Source: Stercorarius parasiticus
Lineage: Eukaryota; Chordata; Aves; Charadriiformes; Stercorariidae
NCBI GenBank assembly: GCA_013396915.1
Contig: VWZL01004361.1
Location: forward strand, 258,519-322,518
DNA: 64,000 nt
Direction of reading: 5' to 3'
This document shows, piece after piece, positions 50,513 to 61,335 of this stretch. Both the position numbers and the translations under genes were made by a program. The notes beneath the pieces are model-generated. The model had not been told where the DNA came from. It saw only the letters and a list, made by a program, of their open reading frames with translations, and did no database searches. Every line of letters begins with the position of its first letter. Within the stretch, counting starts at the first letter, position 1.

Positions 50513-53450
50513 TTAATAAAACCTCCTGTGTAACAGGAAATGCACGAAACAACACCGCACTTCATCACTTCTTGTATTAGTATATTTTGCAAGAACTACA
50601 TTAAATATTGAGAAATCAAAATGAGTGATCAAATTAATTGTAAGGTAGGAATGAAATTTTCACTGTAATGGTTTACCCTAATTCTTCTCCGAGTTACAGA
50701 ATATAAAATCAGACCAAAGCTCGTAAGTGCAGAACATGGTTCTATATATGGCTGTAAAATATTTTGTTTAAGAAAAAAATAAAATTTTTGGCTTTTAAGG
50801 TTTTCAGCCTGCCTGTCTGATTTAACAGTTTTGAAGAATGAAATAATTTTTTTACGTCAATAGGACAAAGAATAAAAACAATCTTCTTTCTGTGAGTCTG
50901 CTTTTTCTAGTGAATTTTCCAGGGAACATGAGGATGAATACCTTACTGAATTTCATTGTGGGTAACAAAACAGTGGAGTTGCATTTCTTTCATTTTTCAA
51001 ATGTGCTTTCTTTAGTCATAGTTCCCCAAAAGACTGTTTCTGATTGACTTTCTGAGACAGTTTATTCTGGTGAACTGCATCTTTTGTTTCAGTTAGTTCA
51101 AATTATGCTGTGAGTTAAAGAGGAGGCCTTCTAGACAGCTCAGTGTAAAGTCTCCGGTAGTGATCTAGAATACTGTTGCCTGTGATGGGTGTTATACTCA
51201 TGGTATGTCCCTCGATAATAGGGTCATATTTGACTGCTGCTGTACAGTATCTATGGGTAATTCTGTGTAATTCACTTTCCTCCCCTCACTCCTTGCTAGG
51301 AGAGGAGTAACTCTACTTTGGTTATTTAATTATTATTTGAGCCAAGAATCACTCCAAAACTTCAATCTTCACTGTTACACTAGATATCTATCTAGATATT
51401 GCCGTAACTTGTCCAAGAGTCTTGGATAGCTATTAACTTTGCATTCTCTTTGAGGAAAAAGTTAACTTTGGGATTTGCCATTTCCAAATTATGCCAAGGA
51501 AAATTACACACATTATCTTTTACATAATAGAATCTATATAGTTAAAATATTTTGGGATTCTGAGTCTGAGGTTTGCATCCAGAATTATATTCACAGAATT
51601 CTTCATAAACATCTAAAAATAGCAATAAATACCAAAAGAATGCTGAGATGTGTTTTGTTATCAGTGGTCAGAAAGAGATGGTTTTTTTTTTTTTCTCTGA
51701 ATAAAATTAAATACATTATATCTGAAAAGTAGTCCATTCTTGTGTTTTACATAGCCTCCCACAGTTATTGAAATTGTGTCTAGCGTGATTGCTGAATCTG
51801 GGATCCATTAGAGCATAATCTTTGATTATCTGATTTCATATTTTGCATTGTTTAATAGTCCACTGATTGTGTATCTTCCATACCACTTGTGAAGCTTTAG
51901 ACCATAATTTTACTCGGTGTGAAACTGTGTTCTTTTTTTTATATTCATAGCAAGAAGAAATGAATAGACCTGACCCATATATCTCTCCAATATTGGGTAC
52001 AGATTATTATTGGGGAACTTTCAATACCAAAGGCCAGTTTTCCAGTGCTTATTCTTTATAAAAAAAAATAAAAATAGTTCTATCTGGTATTGCTTTCTCC
52101 ATTATGTTCTCTTTCTAGAGGTTTTTTGGCCATGAGTTCTAATATTGCCAGGTATTAGGAATTTCTATTGAAGCATCTGCTGTCAGCAGTATCAGAATTT
52201 GGCTCCATAAGCACGCGGTTCCAGAGCACTCGAACTTGACATTGTTGGACTGTAGCTAAAACGACTACATCAATTAGCACATAATCCTAAGTACCCGTGT
52301 ATTTGACAGAGTTTAATGGGACACCAAGAAACAGATTTACTTTTCCTGCATCAGAGGTCATTACATGGGAGATATGCTGTATTGTAATGGGGATGTAGAT
52401 TGTTTTTCAAGGCTTTCTTGCTTAAAAATTGTGAGAAAATAGGCTCTTTTGACAGGTTTTCCAATTAATCAGTATAAGCAAGCCTAGGTATGCAAATGTT
52501 GAAGACTGGTATGAGCCTTTATTCAGATCAGGAATACAAAATACACAGTTTTCTGTGTTTGAGTAAACATTTAATGGTGTATTTAAAAAATTCAAGATTA
52601 TATAGTAAAATATGAATGTAAATGAATAAATTTCAAGTCAGATTATATGAGTAAGATTCTAGATCCTAACACACCCATCTGCTTTCATGATGAATATTCA
52701 TTAAAACTGGACAAAAGTGAACACATAAAGTGTGAGTTTTGGAAAATTAGCCCAGTAATTAAAAATATTTTTTATCACTAAATTGTCCACAATTTCTTTA
52801 AAAAAAACCAAACACTTTAGTCCAAAGCTCTGGGAAAGAAAATGATATGATGATGAACTGCAAGGTCAAGAGTAAGTTAAACATAAAAATGTCTGTGGTC
52901 TATGTACTTCCCATTCACATTAACTGACCAAGTGTGCTGATTTCAACTGGGATAGATGCAGGTCAGGTGTAGATCATCCTCACAGTGCTTAGGAAGAGCT
53001 TTGATTGGAGTATCTGCTTATGTGTAAGCCTGTAACGCTTTTATTGGTGTTCAGTCCATGTAAACATGAGATTATGTAAACAAAAAGAGTCTGAACCTGA
53101 GAAAAGGCTTGGACCTTTACTTCCTAGCAAAGCAGACGCAACTGCTGTGTGAAGTATGTCTGCAAGTAAGCAAGCATGGGGGGGAAAGGTAAGCATCTGG
53201 CTTGCTGCAAGAATGACATAATTTGTTAAAAATATAGTCTGGTTTAAACCTATGGCTCTGTGGAAAAGTGGAAAAGAGGGAAAGACTTGTATCTAAGTCA
53301 TGCCCCATCCCTCCCTGAGCTCCTCCTAGGGCAGTGCACATCATATGCAGCATGCTTCACTTGTGTCTCTATGCTTAAAGACACAGGCAGCCCTGCGGTT
53401 ACATACTGCATGTTGTGTAAGATAAAAGGCTTATGACTGTTACAAAAAGA

Positions 53451-53475
53451 ACCATATTCACAGAATGAATATGGT
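53451..53475. repeat. 10-bp-arm hairpin
   Basis: ACCATATTCA (53451-53460), loop CAGAA, then the exact reverse complement TGAATATGGT (53466-53475). About one such structure is expected by chance in 64 kb, so no function is claimed. Confidence 0.8.
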
Positions 53476-56465
53476 ACAGCCAGACAAATCTTCATTTCAT
53501 TTAATATAATTCAATTCTGACTATACTGGCAATCTTTTTGAGCTTGACGTTGCAAAACCCCCTCACTTTTGGTTAACTTTTTGGTATAGTTGAAGGAAAA
53601 GATATTGTTAAAAAATGTTTGCGTGATTTTTTTTCCAATTTTTTTAAAAAGAAATTTTGTTTACTTAACACTAATATATACGATGGGACTGCTCACATGA
53701 GTGAAGTTATTTGGAAGTAGCAATTTTCACAGTATGCGGTCTTCTGAAATCAACTGAATATCTGAATTGATGGTGATTGTGAGGTGTATTGTTTTCTTCT
53801 CTGATTTATGCATTGATTCTATTCTGGCTTTTCTGTGAAGACACTGAACAAAATGAAACTAGAGCTTTCAAACTTAAGCTTTATGTGTCCTTTCTGAAGG
53901 TAGCTGCAGAAATTTAAAACCTTCACTCTTTCTTCCTTCTTTCCTCTTCGTTTTGATTAGCAGTCTGAACACAAAATCATAAATTATCAATTTAATCTGA
54001 AGTTCAGCTCATCTCTTTACGTGAAGTAAATGATTCTCCAAAGACAATGGTTCCATTATCTTCCAAGAAATTAATTCTCATTAGTCAAAAAAAGTTCTTT
54101 TTTTTGTTGTTGTTGTTAGACAGGTGAGGTCTACATTTGCAAAACCACTGCTCCAGAGTGCTAGAAACTTTTTAAAAATTACTTTTATGCACAGTTAAGA
54201 CCCATTCTTAGATAAGCCCTTTAAATTTTATTTTTATGCACAAACTAAATATCGTAACTGATACGCCTGTTTAACTCTCTGAACCCATGAATCGTCTATC
54301 AGGACTTATTTCTGATGGCAATTGTTAATTTTGATAAACTATTACTGAAAGCAAACCAGCTGACTGTAGCATGGGAGGAGAAAAGAACATTTATGTCTCT
54401 TTATGGCTTTCCAATATCGATGATGTATTTGCATCATTTTTATGTGAACTCTTTTCCTCATTGTGGTGCTTCTTATTTTTTCCACTGTCATACCACACAA
54501 CAATTATTAGTGACATCTTAGTGATATCCTCTGCACCTTTTCAAAATGTACAACAAATTCCAAGCCGGGCAATACTTCTGGCATCAGTCAGGAATGACAA
54601 AGGATGATCTTGTAATTGTCAATGTGTTGATGATCTCAGTCCTACAACAAGGAGCAATCATTCCCCTTTCACAAAACCGCAATTTTGACACATTTTGCAC
54701 ATAATCTCATAAAAAAGTTTGAAGAGTAAGCTGGAATGAAGACTCTTTAATAGGTTAGATAGCTGAGGCTGTTGTTGCTCAAAATGTGTCATATCATCAC
54801 CTGCCACGTGTAACGTATCTCTACTTGCAACAATATGTATCAGAGGAACACATTCAATTATATTTACAACTATAATCAGTGGTACTCAGTACTAAACTGG
54901 AATATTTGAGTTAGTAATGGTACTATGAAACCTCCCCACATAATTAACTTAAATTTTCAGCAGGCATTGACTCATTTTGGAAACCCCCTATAAATAAATA
55001 CGAGTAATTGGTTGAACAATATTGTTTAACATTTTCATCAGCTTTAAAGTAATAGAGGAGAACACAATGGAGTTTGATTACAAGTAGCAGAAAAAGATTT
55101 CGAAGTGGTAATATATGTGAGTCTAAACTTTGATTACAGAATGTATTTATATCTTTCTGACAATGATGAAAATTTTCCTAGATGGTTTTCTTCAAATGGA
55201 TATACTATTAGTCTTTATAAATGATGATAACCTCTGTAAGATGCATCATTCTGAAAAATGCAAGAATTCTGAAGGAGTTGTCTAATTACCAGAACACATG
55301 GGATCAAAACACTGAATTAAAAAATAATGCCATCATCTTTTCCTCTGAAGGAAAACTTTCCGTTACTTCTGATAGGCACTGGGCATGCCTGTGTCTCTGA
55401 AGAATAAAACTTGGTTTCAAAACTCCTAGCATCAAATCTTGATGTATATGGGAACATTAGACATATTTACTAATACTTCTTGGTTTACCACAAAAATAAA
55501 AGAATAAGGGTGGGAGGGTAGAGGAAGCTTTCGTTAATGGCATGAACCCATGAGATGAATTTATTATGCTGTTACTGAGTGTTACTATTCAATTGCTGCA
55601 TGTTCCACATAGTGGTGTATAATTTGAGTACGAGAAAACAGTAGTGCAAAACTTAAGTGGGAGAAGAAAAAGATGCACATCTCAAAAAGATCCATCGTGT
55701 TACATAATTTCAGAAGTTCCAGTAAGTAACCAGAAGAGTAAATCACGAATTTTGGCAATTCAGTAGCTATTGAGGCAAAGCAATTATGGGGGAAGTAGTA
55801 TGGTTTTCCTTTCCATGAGCCACAAGATTTCCTAGTTTTTTAAACTTAAAGTTTTTTTTGTCTGTAATTGCATATATATCAGAGAAAAGGAAGTGTAAGT
55901 CAGGTGAATGGATAAAGGTGGAACTAAAAAAGACCTGTAAATACTTTGGAATTCCAAATCCACATCATTGCCATTCACCACAAATGGAATTTGAAAACCC
56001 CGAGAGGTTAGCATTCACAGTATCTGTTTCAGAGTCCATGAAATAAATCAGCAGGATTATAATAAACTGGCAGTTCAGCACTTGTTACTTCTTTTCTACA
56101 TTTTGTTCAGGAACAATCTGAGAATAAATCAGATGAATATAAAATGCTTTGTTATGTGGTTGGAGTTCAAAGAGAAAGTAGCCTGATCAAATTGAATATA
56201 AACAGACACCCCAAAATCTTGTTGAATTTTTTTTTTTGAAGAATATCTACTTTAAAGATACTATTACTGAAATCCATGGAAGTTTTACCAGTGAAGTGGA
56301 AAAGGGCTTGATAGACAGAACCTAGGTTAAAAATTGATCACTTCATACACAGCCTGAAGAATTCAGTCTGTTTTGAGGACAGATTAGGAATGTTGTAATT
56401 TTTAGGTACTACTAGTTATTTATATATCGTTTACTTCGAAGATTTGGAGTCCTTTATCTTTAAGA

Positions 56466-56484
56466 TTTTTTTTTTTCCCCCCCC
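56466..56484. repeat. T11C8 homopolymer junction
   Basis: Eleven T directly followed by eight C, then AG. A pure pyrimidine run ending in CAG looks like a splice acceptor, but no coding frame or donor follows. It may also mark a sequencing-prone site. Confidence 0.85.
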
Positions 56485-59400
56485 AGTTTCATCTTCAGTT
56501 ATCTTTTAGGTGGTCCTTCACCTAAAAATGAAATGTAGGACAAAAATAGTATTACCTTACATAAGAGATTGTCCTTACATGGGCAGTAGTAGAGTTTAGG
56601 AGCTATGTAGGCCTTGTGCTGACATTGATTTTTGGGGTAAGTTTCATAATATGCAAGTGATCTTCTAACTCTGATTAGTTTACAGTTGCTCGACTAAGTA
56701 TAGGAGATACAATTTCTATTGTAATGCATTTATGTGAATAAATGCAAAATTCAATACCTGCAATTACACACCCACATGATTTTGAAATTCAGTCTTCTTG
56801 AAGATTCGTGTCAGTAAAACTTAACTGCATGAATCTTTGTAGAGAGAAAATCAAAAACAAATTTGTATATGTGGCTCCAGAAAACTTTAGTGGAAATCAG
56901 AGTGGATGTACATGGTTCTCTCTTAGCATTTCCTTATAACTTGTCTTGTTTTTTTCCCAACTTTAAAAACACTCAAGCACTGTGATGAAAAAAAATGCAT
57001 ACTTGTGGAGCTCTACAGTCATGTGATATATATATGTTCTAACCATATATACATTCTGGCTATCTAACAAAACATAAAAAACCCCAGACAGTAGTTTTCT
57101 GAGCTTAAAGAATATATGTGACATCTGGCAGGCTGAGTTTAAAGGATTAAGGTGTAGAGAAACAAAGGTAGCATAAGAGAGACATCTTTGATTTATTCAT
57201 TGCTTTGTAATGCAACAATACAAGCAAAGTAAGCAAGCAATTTTTATCTAAGTAATAAGTAAACAATTTCTATTTAAAAAGAAGATTAAATGCTGTTTTG
57301 TACTAAGGATTTATCCCTGCTACCTACCCTCCACTGAAATTTTTAATCTTTTTTACATTGGCTTTCCTGTGGAAACTAATCAATCTTAAGTTCATCTCAG
57401 GAGACAGATTCAAAAGCTTGAATTCTGTGCCTGTTTTTTATGTGGTGAGTGGTAATCCAGTTAGATTTCTGTTTCTACTTACTGAATTTAAGCCTAATCA
57501 ATGTTATGACTGCTGAATAAACATCTTGACATCTTTACCAGTTAGTCTGACCATTTTTACCTGTTAGTTCTCAAATAGTTCTGTTTATATGAGGGAGTTC
57601 AAATAGAATGTTTCAGTCAATCCTTTGGAAAAAGCCTTGACTCACCACAGCTCACTTTGCTATTGGTTTTCAGGTTTATTGAAATGGTCACACGTTTTCC
57701 TGAGCATACCATGCTGTTATCTGTGTCTTTACAGGGTCACATCTTCAGCTTCATTTATTGGCAACGTAGGCAACGTTACTTTCCAATTTCTGAAGATGAT
57801 GGAGTTCCTGCATGTTATAAAAAGCTTCTCAAGTTTGTGTCACAAACCTTCTGAAAAAGGGACTAGAGCTCGATAGTAAGCTGTAATTGTAGACATAAAT
57901 AAGTAGTTTCTGTAATATTTAACCTTGTGGTACCCTTATTAATGTGATATATAAATTGGATTTTATCTTGATTGAATTGCTGGGGATACATAATGATCTC
58001 ACCTTGAAAATAACCTAAATTGGTATTCTGCTCATGGAATAAATTAGCATACTTTGAATTATAATCTAAACCTGTATATCTCACATTTAATTCCTTTTGT
58101 ATTTTTTAACGAAGCATGCTCTATCACAAAAAATACTATCTAACATTGATGAAAGAGTAATTAATCTATAGCTAGAAAACACAGCAAAATTAACTTGTAA
58201 ACACTAGGTAAATTGGATTTCTTTCATGATATGGACATGAAAGTGAATTCAGCATCACTGTAATGATAACATGTAATGAAGTCAATTTTTTTAACAAAAT
58301 AATACATTACTTAGACTTCAGCATTAGAAATGCAGATTTATGTAACTCCATTCAATATGTCAGCTTTAACAAATGTTTTACACACCTGCAGCCACTATAC
58401 AGTTTTCCAAATTAATCTGTAATATATGGCTTTTCTGCAGTGGCTACAACAAAAGGGCTTGTTGTTGCCTTTTGTAACATGCTAAAAAGGTCAACAACTA
58501 CATAATCTTAAACAGATGAAAGAAAACAGCATTTAATATACTTTATTAAAACTTACTATTCTCAGGCTAACGGGGAAAATCTGATAATGACTGGGCAGCT
58601 CGTATGCTCTAATGTTTCTTAATTAATTGCTGGTTTATTGTTATCTGGTATGTCCCTTTTCTCTTCCAGATCTGTTCCATCCACACGGCATTGTTTTTGC
58701 AATTATATTGCCCTTGTGTGTCCTTTGTGGCTTGATCCATCATTTTTCATTTCACTTTCAGTGCCTGATGGTTAGAGCAGGCTTTGAGATGCTCCTGTAA
58801 TATAAAATACTTTGTTATTGTTCTTACTGCATGAAAAATTCTGAAAACTCCTTATTTGTATAAAACTCATGTTCTATCATGTCAATTCATGTATATTGCA
58901 GTGGGCCTGGAGGGGGATTCAGTTGGACACTGGGGTTAATCTAGAAACAAATATATCATAAAAAACCCAGGCCTACCTGAGATTTACAGGGTCTACTGGG
59001 CTATATGGAAACTGTCTGGACTATCACAAGATGGAAGGAAAAGTGGGGAAATATACACGAGAGGGAGAGAGTGAGTTGTTTTATTGGAGAAGTTAACATT
59101 TTCCCACAGCAGAAAAGTTCACATAGAGTTTATATATGTATGGAAATGTTCTTTGAGAAATAAACGATCTAGCATATTTTTACTCTCTTAGGACCCATAT
59201 CTAGAGTGTTAGGGAATATGTGAGCATATTTTCCTCTTTCATGTGAGGATAAAGTTCCCTCTGAATCCAAAAGGTTTCTTTGTTTCTTTTACTCAGAATG
59301 CAGTGAAGATTCATGTGAATTTTGCTATGAATCTGTTTTACAGCTGTTGATGGACAAACAGTTCTCTTGTTATCCTTCCACTGAGGGTCTGATTCTTTGT

Positions 59401-60542
59401 CGCACCAGCTGAAATTAGGGCTGATGCATTATTCTTGCATGCACACTTTCCTCCTCACTGTAACTGGTTAAATCACATAGCATCTGCTTGCCTGCCAGAT
59501 CTGATCCGTGTGGTACACGTGGAGGACTGGGATTCAGACCACCAGCCTTCATGTCCTCTTCTCACACGGGGAGAGAGAAAATATGGCTCCTTATATGTTT
59601 TTAGTACAGATTCTGTTCTTCCATTCCTGTCTGTAAGGGACTGATTAGCAGACCAGAGAAAGCAATTTTGAAAGGCAGCCAGCTCCTCTTCAGAGGTGCG
59701 TAAATGTTTGAGTGGTACAATGGTCTCAGAAAATCACTGTAGTTTGCTCACTGTGTACCCCGGGTAGTTTCTTCGTGTTTTTTTCTTCGGGGGGAAAAAA
59801 AGAGCATATTATCTCTTAAATAGTTTGTGCTACATCGGATTCTCCTGTATGGGGCACATTACAGATACACAAAAATGGCTAGACCTACAGTCCTTGAAAG
59901 CCAACACCCAGAGGCTGGAGAGGCTGAAGTAATTTCCTGAATTTGTCATTTTATTTAAGCTGTAAACACCTTCACAGCTCTGCTTTTTCTTTCACAGAAA
60001 CTTTTCAGTGTATTCAGAATTTAGTAGCTTGATTTTGCAAGGTTAGAAACTAAGGAGAATTGTTAATCTCAGTTTGCTCTATGTCCCCACAGTCATAAAC
60101 TAAGACTGGGTTAGAGCCTGAGTCCTGTTCATGTTCCCATTGTACTTCGTGTTTTATGCTCCCTGTGATCAGTAACTAAACCAGGTGAGTGGCTGCATGG
60201 CTGGGGTGCTGCCATACTACGTGAAAGATAAACTTTCTGACTGAGACATAGGTCTGTGTTGTTACAGCTTCCTATGACTGCAGAAAGCCACTTAGCTTCC
60301 CTGTAAGTGAATTCCCTCACTATAAGATGAGGTTCAATAGGACATCTTAACCTCAGAGGAATATTGTAAAGACAACTAGTTGCAGATTTTTGAGGTGATA
60401 TTACAGCAACAAATGCCATGTAACTAAGAATCACCCTATGAATGCTTGTACCATCAAAGTCTTTTGATGCCTACAGTTCTTCTTGTATTCAAAGTAATGA
60501 TCTTTTCATTCTGGGAAACCCATTAAGCTTCATTATCTCAAG

Positions 60543-61335
60543 TCATAGAATCATAGAATATGTTGTGTTGGAAGGGACCTTTAAAGGTCATCTAGTCCAA
60601 CCCCCCTGCAGTGAGCAGGGACATCTTCAACTAGATCAGGTTGCTCAGAGCCTCATCAAGCCTGGGCTTGAATGTCTCCAGGGATGGGGCCTCCACCACT
60701 TCTCTGGGCAACCTGTGCCAGTGTCTCACCACCCTCATTGTAAAGAACTTCTTCCTAACGTCTAATCTAAACCCGCCCTGCTCTAGTTTAAAACCATTGC
60801 CCCTCGTCCTATCGCTACCTGCCCTTGCAAACAGCCCCTCCCCAGCTTTCTTATAGGCCCCCTTTAGGTACTGGAAGGGGCTATAAGGTCTCTCCGGAGC
60901 CTTCTCTTCTCCAGGCTAAACAACCCCAACTCTCTCAGCCTGTCTTCATAGGAAAGGTTCTCCAGCCCTCGGATCATCTTTGTGGCCCTCCTCTGGACCC
61001 GCTCCAACTGGTCCATGTCCTCCTTGTGCTGAGGGCTCCAGAGCTGGACACAGTACTCCAGGTGGGGTCTCACCAGAGCAGAGTAGAGGGGCAGAATCAC
61101 CTCTCTGGGTCTGCTGGCCACGGTTCTTTTGATGCAGCCCAGGATGCAATTGGCCTTCTGGGCTGCAAGCACGCATTGTTGGCTCATGTCCAGCTTTTCA
61201 TCCACGAGTACCCCGAAGTTCTTTTCCGCAGGGCTGCTCTCTATCACATCATACCCCAGCCTGTATTGATAACAAGGATTGTCCTGACAGGTGTCCTACT
61301 GTAGGTTCTTGCCTTGTGAGTGTCCTGTCAGACGT
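60543..61335 (-). mobile_element. CR1 LINE retrotransposon, 5'-truncated, relatively young
   Basis: On plus it begins TCATAGAATCATAGAATA, the reverse complement of the two terminal CR1 octamers, followed by GGAAGGGACCTTTAAAGGTC and CATCTAGTCCAACCCCCC, the standard CR1 3' UTR. Further in, the minus strand encodes the C-terminal part of CR1 ORF2. Homology extends weakly to about 61335, where the copy is truncated. CR1 elements move by target-primed reverse transcription and usually make no clear target duplication; none was found here. It is the least diverged repeat in the window, and strong evidence for a bird or other sauropsid. Confidence 0.96.
60864..61247 (-). pseudogene. CR1 ORF2 C-terminal fragment (reverse-transcriptase end)
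   Basis: The 127-residue frame reads as the end of the CR1 polyprotein, with the segments [34 protein letters not shown] and [15 protein letters not shown] in the family order. In-frame homology (QYRLG just upstream) continues to about 61300, where a stop occurs. At the 3' end the frame breaks near 60875 and the rest of the ORF2 tail (the region up to the usual stop, about 60640) lies in another frame, so one small indel separates them. No endonuclease or catalytic RT motifs remain because the copy is truncated. It cannot be functional alone. The opposite strand carries a 159-codon open frame (60825-61304) that is an antisense artefact. Confidence 0.9.

Larger units (their letters stand above)
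50513..60542. other. long non-coding stretch, no gene recognised
   Basis: About 10 kb, among the most AT-rich parts of the window. Frames are at most 101 codons and lack motifs. Contents noted: a T13 run (51682-51694), a possible LTR edge near 52933, a hairpin at 53451-53475, a (GTT)4 patch at 54106-54117, a T11C8 tract at 56466-56484, an 8-bp-arm hairpin at 58449-58475 and an old amniote repeat scrap at 59381-59425. Confidence 0.55.

Noticed and set aside
53451..53475. 10-bp-arm hairpin as a candidate microRNA precursor or terminator
   Set aside because: The stem is too short for a microRNA precursor, and stems of this size are expected about once by chance here.
58449..58475. ACAAAAGG/CCTTTTGT hairpin
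   Set aside because: Arms of 8 bp with an 11-nt loop are expected several times by chance in 64 kb.
60825..61304. 159-codon plus-strand open frame, the longest in the window
   Set aside because: It lies antisense to the CR1 reverse-transcriptase fragment; the minus-strand reading is the one with family motifs.
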